From Siphonodentalium dalli (Eukaryota > Mollusca > Scaphopoda > Gadilida > Siphonodentaliidae): a DNA stretch of 64,000 nucleotides. The notes beneath the pieces were generated by a model that saw only the letters and a program-made list of their open reading frames with translations, made no database searches and was not told where the DNA came from. The position numbers were made by a program, and so were the translations under genes. Below, piece by piece: positions 41,873 to 53,652 of this stretch. Position 1 is the stretch's first letter. Each line of letters starts with the position of its first letter. The DNA lies in contig CP136068.1 in NCBI GenBank assembly GCA_032622095.1, positions 164,381,465 through 164,445,464 of the forward strand, in the 5' to 3' direction.

Positions 41873-44651
41873 CAACTTTACTTTGTAAAGTTTGAGCTAT
41901 TGCCATGGCTTGGTATCCGTCGTGCGTGTGTATGTGTGTGCGTGATTCGTCAACAATTTCCTTTAGCACGGGCTACAGTTCGTACCTTTGGTCCGATTAT
42001 TATGAAATTTGTCATGGATGTTGACATTGACATGTAGATGGGAACGAGTCATTTTGGGGTCATTCGGAAAAAAAAACATGGCCGCCAGTGGCCATCATGG
42101 ATTTCAAAATTCAATCCATTAGCACGGGCTACAGGCCGTACTGTTTGTCTTATTGTCATGAAATTGTCATGGATGTTAATATTGACATGTAGATGGGAAA
42201 GAGTAATTTTGGGGTCATTCGGCCAAAAACATGGCCGCCGGCAGCCATCTTAGATTTTACTCTTTGCATGACTAAATTCTTTGACACTGGCTACAGGTTG
42301 TACATTTGGTCTGATCATCATAAAATTTGTCATGGATGTTAACAATGACATGAAGATGGGAACGAGTCATTTTTGGGTCATTCGGGCAAAAAACATGGCC
42401 GCCAGCAGCCATCTTGGATTTTACTCTTTGTATGACTTAAATCCTTTAGCACGGGCTACAGGTCGTACCTTTAGTCTGATCATCATGAAATTTGTAATCG
42501 CTGTTGAAATTGGAATGTAGATGGGAACGAGTCATTTTGGGGTCATACGGACAAAAAACATGGCCTCCAGCGGTCATCTTTGCTTTCAAAATTTAATCCA
42601 TTAGCACGGGCCACAGGTCGTACTGTTCGTCTGATCATCATGAAATTTGTCATGGATGTTAACATTGACATGTAGATGGGAACGAGTAATTTTGGGGTCA
42701 TTCGGCCAAAAAACATGGCCGCCAGCAGCCATCTTGGATTTTACTCTTTGTATGACTAAATCTTTTAGCACAAGCTACAGGTCGTACCTTTAGTCTGATC
42801 ATCATAAAATTTGTCATGAATGTTAATAATGACATTTAGATGGGAACGAGTCATTTTGGGGTCATTCGGCCGAAAAACCCGGCCGCCAGCAGCCATCTTG
42901 GATTTTACTCTTTGTATGACTAAATCTTTTAGCACAAGCTACAGGTCGTACCTTTAGTCTGATCATCATAAAATTTGTCATGAATGTTAATAATGACATG
43001 TAGATGGGAACCAGTCATTTTGGGGTTATTCGGCCAAAAAACATGGCCGCCAGCAGCCATCTTGGATTTTACTCTTTGTATGACTAAATCCTTTAGCACT
43101 GACTACAGGTCGTACCTTGAGTCTGATCATCATGAAATTGTTCATGGTTGTTGAAATTGGAATGTAGATGGGAACGAGTCATTTTGGGGTCATTCGGATG
43201 AAAAAACATGGCCACCAGCGGCCATCTTTGCTTTCAAAATTCAATCCATTAGCACGGTCTACAGGTCGTACTGTTCGTCTGATCATCATGAAATTTGTCA
43301 TGGATGTTAATATTGACATGTAGATGGGAACGATTAATTTTGGGGTCATTCGGCCAAAAAACATGGCCGCAGCAGCCATCTTGGATTTTACTCTTTGTAT
43401 GACTAAATCCTTTAGCACGGGCTACAGGTTGTACCTTTAGTCTGATCATCATAAAATTTTTCATGAATGTTAATAATGACATGTAGATGGCAACGAGTCA
43501 TTTTGGGGTCATTCGGCCAAAAAACATGGCCGCCAGCAGCCATCTTGGATTTTACTCTTTGTATGACTAAATCCTTTAGCACGGACTACAGGTTATACCT
43601 TGAGTCTGATCATCATGAAATTTTTCATGGCTGTTGAAATTGGAATGTAGATGGGAACGAGTCATTTTGGGGTCATTTGGACGAAAAACATGGCCGCCAG
43701 TGGCCATCTTGGATTTCAAAATTCAATTAATTAGCACGGGCTACAGGTCCTACTATTCGTCTGATCATCATGAAATTTATCATGGATGTTAACATTGACA
43801 TGTAGATGGGAACAAGTCATTTTAGGGTAATTCGGCCATAAAACATGGCCGCTGGAAGCCATCTTGGATTTTACTCTTTGCATCACTAAATCGTTTGACA
43901 TGGGCTACATGTTGTACCTTTGGTCGGATCATTATGAAATTTGTCATGGCTGTTGACATTGACATGTAGATGGGAACGAGTCATTTTGGGGTTGTTCGGC
44001 CATAAAACATAGCTGCTGGCAGCCATCTTGGATTTTACTCTTTGCATCACTAAATCATTTGGCATGTGCTACAGGTCGTACCTTTGATCGGATTATTTTG
44101 AAATTTGTCATGGTTGTTGACATTGACATGTAGATGGGAACGATTAATTTTGGGGTCATTCGGCAAAAAAACATGGTCGCCAGTGGCCATCTTGGATTTC
44201 AAAATTCAATCCATTAGCACGGGCTACAGGTCCCACTATTTGTCTGATCATCATGAAATTTGTCATGGATGTTAACATTGACATGTAGATGGGAACGAGT
44301 CATTTTGGGATCATTCGGCCAAAAAACATGGCCGCCAGCAGCCATCTTGAATTTTACTCTTTGTATGACTAAATTCTTTAGCATGGGCTACAGGTCGTAC
44401 CTTTAGTCTGAACGTCATAAAATTTGTCATGGATGTTAACAGTGACATGTAGATGGGAACGACTCATTTTGGGGTCATTTGGACGAAAACATGGCCGCCA
44501 TCAGCCATCTTGGATTTTACTTTTCTCTTCATGTCTATAAACTAGTATTAGAAATTCAACTTTCCACATTCCTAATCGCTCCATTGACTGTAATACATTA
44601 AACTATTCCCTTTCCAAATTGAGCTACGGTGTCATTGACACTTTCATTTCA
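41873..44651 (+). mobile_element. Tandem-cored Helitron/Helentron-like element (about 17 units)
   Basis: Terminal hairpin agctcaactttactttgtaa / gtttgagcta, core units of about 160 bp (ttagcacgggctacaggtcg type), 3' end gagctacggtgtcattgaca then ctttcatt. Units here carry 'ttagcacggg' where the 34.9-kb element has 'ttggcgcggg', so each array has been homogenised separately. Confidence 0.7.
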
Positions 44652-45668
44652 AATGGGGCCACCGGCCATCCAAAATGATTGTAATTCTTAAAACGCCTAT
44701 TCAGCTTATATTTGGTATGGAATGGCATTGGGTTACTGGGATTCATATATTTATTCAAATGGGGTCACCAGGTGAAACATCAGAAATCACCCAGGTACCC
44801 AACATCACCTTGGAAAAGGTATATTTATCTATTAATGTCTTGATATTTTGCAATGGATCGCTCTCAATAACGCGGAATATTCCATTACAAACTTCAGAAA
44901 TCAACCAGGCGCCCAACCTCACCTCGGAAAATGATATATTTATCTATTAAATTCTTAATAAGCCTGAATAAGCCAGAGCTAAGGACATATAAACAGTTAC
45001 TCTTTTCATCCATAGTAATTCTTAAAACATCTTCTCAAGAAGCATCGCGCTATTAGCTTACATGTATATTTGGTATGAAGGGTCCTTGGGTGGCTGGGAT
45101 TTATAATTTTTCAAATGGGGTCACCGGGTCAAATATGGGCGGACATAACTTGTCCATCCAAAATGATTGTAATTCTTAAAACGTCCTCTGATCCATCAGG
45201 CCTATTGAGCTTATATTTGGGGCATAGTATGGGATTAGATACGACCGCGCCCAATGTTTATGTTTTGAAGTGAGAGATAACTCTAAGATGTCCGTTATTT
45301 CGTTAAATATTACTTTTACGAAATAACGGGCATTTAAAGATTTACACCACAAAGGCTCAAACTTCGCAAAACGTATAAGAAATGATAAACTCAGGGTGGG
45401 TGGGCTTGGGGGAGGCGGCTGGCACTGTACAGAAGTCAGCCCAAAAACACCTGTCGTATTTAATCCCAGATATTGCCATATTTGGTATGGAATGGCATTT
45501 GTTTACTGGGATTTATTTATTTGTTCAAATGGGGTCACCAGGTACAAACATCAGAATTAACCCAGGTACCCAACCTCACCTCAAAGTAATTCTTAAAACG
45601 TCTTATCAAGAACCATCGGGGGGGGGGGGGGGGTGCTATTAGATTATATTTGGTATGGAGGGTCCTTA
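44652..45668. repeat. Degenerate tandem repeat ('tttggtatggaatggcatt') with short hairpin
   Basis: tatttggtatggaatggcat, tcaaatggggtcaccaggt and cccaacctcacctcg recur at about 44705, 45065, 45480 and 45650, and before that at 41818. At 45283-45325 ccgttatttcgt and acgaaataacgg form a perfect 12-bp stem. A run of 15 G occurs near 45620. Confidence 0.55.
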
Positions 45669-45813
45669 CAGGGACATGGCTCTAGAGAGTCTCTGTTGGG
45701 GTGTGTCCACCTTGGGAAATTCCAATTGCACCCCCCCCCCCCCCCTTTGAATCAGAATCAGACCAAACACAAATTTTGCATAATTCCATTTGCACCTCAG
45801 TGCTCAGGCCTAA
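45669..45813 (-). mobile_element. hAT-like element fragment, part 1 (relative of 55603-56707)
   Basis: CAGGGACATGGCTCTAGAG, then gtccaccttgggaaattcca, a C run, and cataattccatttgcacctc: the complement of 56558-56707. Interrupted after 45813 by the Helitron and continued at 49492-49640. Confidence 0.75.
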
Positions 45814-48800
45814 TCTATATCTATATTTGCGAATGTCTGTCTGTCTGTCTGTGTTCTATAGAAATTCACAGGGGACCATTTAGATGATACTAAAGGGGTC
45901 GACTAGGGGTAACTTTTTACGAGAAAGATAATGGTGAGGGTTAGAATTTTATAAAGTGACGCCGTTGTTGTCAGGGGCAGAAAAGGGGAGGGGCTGAATT
46001 TTTTTGTCGCCGATTTCCATGAAACTTACATATAATCATCCACATGATATGAAGAATCTAATTATGTGATTTAAATATGTCAAAAGTTGCGTCGTTCGAG
46101 TCAGGGATGCACGGAAGGGGAGAGGGGCACACAGATTGATAACACTAATTTTAGCGCCGATTTCCACCAAATTGATATATATTCTTCTTCATGATACATG
46201 GAATCTAATTGTGTGATTTAAAGACACCAAATTGGTGTCGTTCGGATGAGAGATTGGGGGGGGGGTGGGCACTAAATTTGATAAGAATCGGTTTAGTCGC
46301 CGATTGCAACCACACTTATACAAAATCATCCCCATGGTATGAGGAGCCTAATGGTGTGGCATGAGTCTGTCAAAAGTGGCCTCATTGGAGTCGGGGGTGA
46401 ACTGAAAGGGGAGGGGTACCAAAATTGATACACTGTATTTTTAGCGCCAATTTCCACCAAATTGATATACGTTCTTATTCGTGATACGAGGAATCTAATC
46501 GTGTGATTTAAAGACGCCATATTGGTGTTGTTTGGGTGAGATATGAGGAGGAGAGGGGTTTTGCACCAAATTTGATAAAAAATTGGTTTAGTCGCCGATT
46601 AGCACCCATATCTCTCACCCAAACGGCACGATTAGATTCCTCCATGATATCAGGAGTGTAATTGTGAGGTCTAAGGATGTCACAAGTGGGGCCCTTCGAG
46701 TCAGTGGTGTATAGAGGTGAGAGGGATACAAAATATGATAACAATATGTTTAACGCTGATTTCCACCAGATTGATATATATTCATCTCCGTGATATTCAA
46801 GGAATCTAATCGTGCCGTTTGTGTGAGAGATATGGGGACCTTAAATTTGTATACTCACCAATTTTCACCAATTTCATATATAGAGGATATGAAATGAGTG
46901 TTTCTCTCATATGATATTTATGAAACGAGTCTAAGAATTTTCAGTTTTCTCGAGCCTCCGACGAGTTTCATAAATATCATATGAGAGAAACACGAATTAC
47001 ATATTCTATTCATCATATGACACCTATAAATTGATTATGATGTCCAAAACGCACACAAATCACTAAATAGCTAAATGACATCGGCAGCAAAAGGTTAATG
47101 TGGTGAACTAGCAGAAATAATATGCACGCGAAGATATAGTGCGCTATTCTGTTCTCAGTTTGTGACATTATATCGTATGTTTATTAGATAAATACGAATT
47201 ACATATTCTATTTATCGTATAACAATGTCCAAAACTATATATTTCAAGATTATAATTGCGAGAATTTCGGCATCGCGTTGATTGACGCGCACGAATTTGA
47301 CCTGCATTTAGTTAGAGATGGGGCTCGGCTCAGGCTGCCATTCAGCCAATCAGAACACACTTTTTGTCAACAAACCAATCAAATTATCGGAAGGTGATAT
47401 GAACTAGTAGTTCATATGAAATTGATTTATGACATACTTTCCAACGTAAATAATGATTGAGTCATATGATAAATATACATCTCCATAATGAGTCTAAGTG
47501 TGTTGTTTAATGGTGACAAAATAGGAACGGGAGGGTCACCCCAAAACTGATAAAAAATATTTTTAGTACCAATTACATGTACTATCAAATTCATACACGT
47601 TCTTCTCAAATGATACGAGGAATGAAATGTCTGTCTGTCTGCTGTCTGTCTTTATGTCTGTCGGTATGTGTTCTATATATAACTTCACAGGGTACAATCG
47701 AGATAGCACCAAGGCGGTCTAAGAGGGGTAACTTTTTACGAGAAAGATAATGGTGCGGGTTAAAATTTCTAAAGTGACGCTGTTGGTGTCGGGGGAAGAA
47801 AAGGGAGAAGGGTGGCAAAATTAAAAAAAATATGGTGAAATAGATTTGTCGCATACATAATCACCTCCCCGATATGGCGCGCTGTTCGAGTCAGCGTTGC
47901 AGGTGGCATCAACAATTGGTTTAATAAACTATTTTAGTGCAGATTTCCACCAAATTAAAATATTATTCTTCTCCATGACACGAGGAATATAATCGTGTGA
48001 TTTAAAGACGCCAAATTGCTGCCATTTTGGGTGAGAGATGGGGGGGGGGGTTATAACTATGATAAGTATTTGTTTAGCTGCTGATTACCACCAAACCTAT
48101 ATATAATCATCTCCAGTATATCATGCATCCATGAGCCTAATGGGCGTAGTTTAAATATGTCAAAAGTGGCGCCATTAATGTCGTGCATGAGGATGGCAGT
48201 AGCACCAAAGCTGATACAAATATATTTAGCACTAATTACCTCCAAATGCATATACGTTCTTCTCTAATGATACGATGAATTAAATCACATTTCGTGTCAT
48301 TTTGGGTCACGGCTGGTGAGAGGATATGCACTATCATTGCTAAGATTGCTATTCGCCGATATCCACCTATAAGTTATATCATATAGTCACCCAGGCCAAA
48401 TCCATATCGTTGTAAGGAGTTTTTGGCATTCAAATTTCACAATCTCGACAAATGGTGACCCATTTAAGTTACTTGAACAATTATATCTTCTCAACTGTCA
48501 TATTTATATGGGGATGGGAATCAGGGCATTCACACAATGAGCTAGCAAAAACATACACAGAAGAAGCATTAAAATTATATATATCATTATATTTAAGAGA
48601 TACATATATTCTTGCAAACTGAGAGACATCGAACCGTCAGAGGATTGCATATTAGAATGGCTCATGTATATATTTTTGGGTATTTTCCATTCAATACAGT
48701 TCCCACAAAAAAAGTTTCAATTTGTCAAGAGATATGGAAATGTATCGAAGGCCTGTTCAAAAATAGTGGTCGCAGTGTGCAGGCAACTATATTTTCTTCT

Positions 48801-49491
48801 GATATAAAAGAAAATGCAGTCAATAGCACATTACTTTTCAGGATCCTCCAATACTGACATCTGACAAGGGTATGTCTGCCCGATACAGCGGATTTTATAG
48901 AAGAGATTCATCGATATAACATAAACAACTCAAAATCCTGCTCTGTGTCGGGTCCATGTAGATGATATACATGCGCAGCAACATTTCTTTTAAACTGAGC
49001 ATATTTAGAAAATATATTGCACCATGAACAGAGGAGCACCTGGACATTTCTTTAAAAAACATCTGTATCTTCATGGAGATATGATAGCCAGGTGTCCTCA
49101 ATATCTTAGTGCAACCCACTGGATTGATTGATACATCTCTGTATGTGTAGAACCCAATTGTCGTCTTTTATTTTTGCGAACTAATCTGTTTATGATGTTC
49201 ATGTATCATGTTATAACATCTGAAGTATACTCAGATGTAAATAAATAAATACTTCTTTATTGGTGGAAACTATTAATCGCGATAAACAAAATGACAATTG
49301 ACAAACTGAGCCACTACTTATATTCCATTACTGCGTAAGAATCATGTTTTGTGATGCTATTTGAATATTCAATTTATGAGAATACGTATAACTCTTTGAG
49401 CAAGAGTATTCTCTATTCCCAACAGATATCCACAGAGCGTTTCACATTTTCACATCACTTTAACCTGGGCAACGCCAGGTAACCCTGCTAG
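45814..49491 (+). mobile_element. Helitron (non-autonomous), 3.7 kb
   Basis: The 5' end TCTATATCTATATTTGCG follows A; the 3' end CTAG precedes T; the hairpin acctgg...ccaggt ends 7-8 nt before CTAG. The host sequence continues exactly on both sides (gcctaa|tatcctata), as shown by the uninterrupted relative at 56558. All this fits Helitron insertion between A and T. The interior has tctg microsatellites, tandem blocks (cgccgatttccaccaaattg; ttaaagacgccaaattgg) and an internal duplication (45833-45985 versus 47625-47785). No Rep/helicase coding, so non-autonomous. Contains a nested element at 46881-47472. Confidence 0.8.
46881..47472. mobile_element. Dispersed 0.6-kb element, copy B, nested in the Helitron
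   Basis: Same sequence as 24570-25232, with deletions in the hairpin loop and after caaaaggttaatgtg. The host repeat continues across it (aatttcatata | tacatctcc). Confidence 0.75.
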
Positions 49492-49640
49492 TATCCTATA
49501 TATTCATAAACCATGGTTCTATATATTCCCGGTATGAGAACATTCAGATATTTTAACCTAAAAAAATTCATAAATCCTAACATCTAGTGGTCTAACTCCA
49601 GACAAATGGACACGGCTACGGGCAAGAGACCAGGACAAAC
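49492..49640 (-). mobile_element. hAT-like element fragment, part 2
   Basis: Complement of about 56405-56557, e.g. aaaccatggttctatatatt and catctagtggtctaactcca. The far end of this copy is not recognisable. Confidence 0.7.
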
Positions 49641-50700
49641 CGGCTGGATCGAGAAATCTGATAATCCTCTTATTTTCTATTCCAAAAGTCACATAAATCA
49701 ATGCAAAAATACAATCAGTTATCCTCCAATTAATATCTGTCCACGAAGCCAGTAAGATAATCCTCTTACTTTCCGGATCAGAAATCACGTAATTTTAGTT
49801 AGGCTTCATCCTCTAAGTATCACTAAGCAAACAAACAGCAAACAAACAGCAAAGTAACATCTAACATGATCATTTAGGGGTATCAATCCATTTTATCAGT
49901 CAATAAATCATGTAGACCTACTATATATTGCATTACTGTGGGGACCTACGCGAATTGAGTGATCTACGGAGACTTACGCAAATCTAGGGACCTACTGCAT
50001 AACGCGTCACCGCTAAAAACCTTTGTTCCCATATTTGTCATTTGTAACAGTTTAAAACATATTATAACTACAAAAACACCATATTTATGCTACTGGGATC
50101 TCACGTGGGCCTTATAGGCCAGGCAAATATGGACATAGGTGTCGCCTCGAGAGGGAATTTATGAGACATACAATTTTGGTTAGCGTAAATAATAAACTTT
50201 CGGAATCCGTATGTTGGATTTGTCAGATAGGCGGACTTTTTTCTCACCGGGTGGTTTTCTTGAGGCACTCGATGAAAAAATCGGTCATTTTTTAAATAAA
50301 GCCAACAGTTTTGACAGTATTTTCACACATTTTGAGAAGAAATATTCGTCCAATTTTGATACCTGAGAGTGGGGCGATAACTAGTATGATAATACATGTA
50401 ACCATTGAATCTCGGAATTTCAGTCATGACATCACGTGACGTCAAATAATATTTCGGTTGAGACAAATATGACGATTCACTCAAAGCGTTGTATTTCGTT
50501 CCTTTTAAATCATAAAGTAAGACGGGTATGCCGCATTGTTTTATACCATGTTGGAAACTACTGCCAATTGGCTATAGTTTGTTATATAAATTATCGCTGC
50601 AGGCCGCATTATTTTTTATCAGAAGCAGAAATATCAACCCTCCCCTAAATTTAAAATGCGCCATGCTGTGGTATAATTAGGCATACAGAACGCACGGTTA
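49641..50700. other. No gene seen
   Basis: The phrase gataatcctcttattttc / gataatcctcttactttc repeats at 49658 and 49755. No credible ORF. Confidence 0.4.
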
Positions 50701-51325
50701 CATGGTCAATAGGCTTGATTAATACAACGGCATATAAAGAGTGTAATAGTATATAAGTTTCTGTCTACAAACTCGAACATTAAAGTAGAAACAATATAAA
50801 ATGTACCCCAGACCCGACATTTTAATAAATTTTCGAATTTTTCCTAAAATATGATATAAAACGCATTTTTTTATTTTCTGGAAGGCAAAAAAGAAAATAA
50901 TGTAGTAAGGTTGGAGATAATTGGTGTATACGGCAATTTCATTCCGTATTGGATTAAAAAATGACATACTAACCCAAAATGGCTGCCAATATGGCAGCCG
51001 CAATATAGGTGGAAATTGGGAAATAAGTAAGAACGCACAATTACTTACTTAAATGGCTTAACTAACACAGTGGTCGTTGATTAACTGCTAAACTATAGTT
51101 TAAGTTATATAGCCCGATCTACAAACTCGAACAATAAAGTGAAAATATAACACAATGCACCTCATGGCACAAAATTTTGATAAAATTTAGTCATTTTTCT
51201 ACAAAAATAACCTGAATTTTTGTCATCTTCTCGGAAGCCATAAATCGCAGAATGTAGCATGGCTGAGATGTTTGGTGTGTACGATAATTCAATGTCGTTT
51301 TTGGATTACAAAATGGCTTACTAAC
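50701..51325. repeat. Diverged tandem repeat (about 350-bp unit)
   Basis: ctacaaactcgaacaataaa, acaatgcacctcatgg-like and ttggattaaaaaatgacata segments recur at about 50765 and 51120. The ORFs on the - strand are repeat readings. Confidence 0.45.
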
Positions 51326-51650
51326 GCTGAAGGGGTCACTCTCACCAAAAAAAGTGCTGAAGGGTACACAGGGTTTGAAAATGTGCTGAAGGGTACACAT
51401 GGTTTGTGATCGGCACGAACACCATTACATAAATTGTGTTTATGAAAGTCTGGCGCCCACTAGCAGTTTGTTTTCAGTACAATTTAATATTCTTTGGAAC
51501 GTAAACAATTATTCTCTGACATAAATCATGGCAGATACGAAGACTGAATGTCCTTTATAATGACATTTCAAACCCTGTGTACCCTTCAGCACATTTTGAA
51601 AATCCTGTGTACCCTTCAGTACTTTTTTTGGTGAGAGTGACCCCTTCAGC
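51326..51650. mobile_element. Mutator-like MITE with 9-bp target duplication
   Basis: Terminal inverted repeats begin GCTGAAGGGGTCACTCTCAC and continue for about 75 bp (gtgctgaagggtacacaggg). Flanked by CTTACTAAC at 51317-51325 and 51651-51659, a perfect 9-bp duplication. A 9-bp duplication with long inverted repeats suggests a Mutator-like element; 325 bp and non-coding. The subterminal motif gctgaagggtacaca is repeated twice in each arm. Confidence 0.75.
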
Positions 51651-52030
51651 CTTACTAACCACAAGAAGGCGGCTAATACGGTGGTCAGATTAAATGGTGA
51701 AATATGTCATGTTTCACTTTTATTGCCGTCATTGGCGCCATCCTATGTCTCACACAACCCAAAGTATTATATTCATTGTATCATGTTACTCCGGGACATC
51801 ATGATGCGCAATTCTATTAAAAATATTTGCTACTAGAATGGTGCCCATTGTTGACGATCTTGCATTCATGAGCATTCGTGCTCAAGTAATCCGTGTCCCT
51901 TGAAATAGGTGCCAATTTGAGCGAGGTATTTACAGATGAATAGGATTGTTTAAAGCGAATGCCTGATTGTTATTTATGCCAGCACATTTGACATAATCAA
52001 TATGAAATTACTTAAACCCGACAATAGAAG
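51651..52030. other. No feature seen
   Basis: AT-rich sequence without bounded repeats. Confidence 0.4.
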
Positions 52031-53120
52031 GTCAATCTTTCTCAATGAATATTATTCCAAGTGCTACCAGATATGATGGCACATATGGGGTGGATATTTT
52101 GTGGATACCATTATCGAAGTCTGGGCTAGACGAGGTTGGTGCGGGTTCACACATCCGACTTGGTTGAGCGAAAATTGGGACCGATTTTAAAGCTAGATGT
52201 GAGATAAGGAACATCTCATTGTGCCATCCGATAAATACATGACCACTTCGATAAGAAATGATATTTTTCACACTCACTGAAGCAACCACATTTGAAGAAA
52301 TGATTTTGATTCTGAGTCAGTACCTCCATTAATCTGTCATATATGCAATGTACAATTGCTGTACAATATCTTCGACCACCAGAAGTCGTCCGTGATAACA
52401 CAGAGTGAATTCTTCCAGACCCTAAATCACCATCGCCGCATTCATTGACGAGACTATAGTGTTCAATCACGCAAAGAAGATGAGATTCAGAAAAAGATAG
52501 CACTCGTCGAAGAAAATTATCTGATCAGTGATAAGCATAAGATTAGTCATGTCCAGAATGAGAATCCCTCCCGTGTGTCTAACTTAATTAGGCAGTTTCT
52601 TTTGAACAAGATCGCCACGAAGGACCGCTTTATTTGCAACATATGAACGCGATTACCTTCAGAAATATCAAATGTTATTTCCAACTTGGTGGAAAAGTAA
52701 ACTTGTCTACGTTGTGTTACATCTAAACGGGTCATATTCAGACCAGGAGACATGCTGCTGTTGCAAGTACCATTGGTGTTTGAAACGTAAACCCCATGTC
52801 ATTAATGTATCAATCGGGCTGTAGTCAATATTCGTATTACAGGCAACACCGGCGAAAAAACAATATGGCGAATAATTCCTCGTTCCCACATCGTCCCGAT
52901 TGTTCAAAGACATATGCAAGTATTCCCCACACGCTGTTCAGTAAATACTAAACTACGGTTATCGTGTCCAGTTACTGATCTCGCTCAGCGCATTCGGAGT
53001 TGTTAGAGTTATCGTAGATCCAATTCTGGTCTGCACAGAAGTTGTTGCTATATTTGTCATTTCTGAGATGCAGCGACAAATTACACCAAGACTCGTGATC
53101 CCCATTTTGTTTTAGCCATT
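52031..53120 (-). pseudogene. Possible Cys/Asn-rich secreted-type gene, exons or remnant
   Basis: Several - strand stretches look protein-like though in different frames. From 53117 down, after a tattgtggtag acceptor, the frame reads CLMCKWLKQNGDHESWCNLS and then CADQNWIYDNSNNSECAERD before a possible GTAACT donor. Near 52900-52770, CGEYLHMSLNNRDDVGTRNY and YCFFAGVACNTN. Near 52790-52640, NTNGTCNSSMSPGLNMTRLD with three N-glycosylation sites, ending at a GTAATC donor. Near 52460-52275, ECGDGDLGSGR to FFKCGCF before GTGAGT. Together they could be short exons of an extracellular protein or a broken gene. No family recognised. Confidence 0.3.
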
Positions 53121-53388
53121 TGCACATCAAACACTACCACAATAAATATAATATCAGGATACGCACTACACACGGTCCACCCACGTCGCGCATAATGGGG
53201 TAACTAAATGTATATATGCATTTGAATTTAACTGTAACACATCTGGGGCCTATACTATAGAATACAATTTTTGTAATATCAGCGTTAATTTGTGATTTAC
53301 TAATTTTGTAATACATATTTTGTGTTATATAGTATTCGACTATATTTCTACCAGTGTATGTTTTTCATTGTAGATTGAAACTCAACAT

Positions 53389-53652
53389 ATGCCCAAAACT
53401 CTTTATATGCAAAATACATTGACATGTAATGACTTTTATGATCTTTTTGGCGAACCATCTATATACCGGGATTCACTTGACCGGAAAATCTTTGCATTTG
53501 GTGGAGAAAAAGGGGGCCTGAAAGATTCATCTGTTCATGTTTTCATAGTACTCGAACGCTACAGCTTTGTAATATGTAAAAATTCGCAATACGGAATGAT
53601 AAAGTACTGGCTAAGCGGGTTCCATAGTACAGCAATAATACCATTTTTGTGA
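53389..53652 (+). other. Open frame of 87 codons, coding doubtful
   Basis: ATG-initiated frame (MPKTLYMQNTLT...), preceded by a possible acceptor tttttcattgtag. Composition is only weakly protein-like and no motif or neighbour supports it. Listed because it is the longest ATG-led frame in a repeat-poor area. Confidence 0.15.

Noticed and set aside
35163-44500. Repeated - and + strand ORFs of 60-90 codons in the large arrays
   Set aside because: They repeat with the 155-165-bp unit, shift frame between units and have no start or domain logic; they are array readings.
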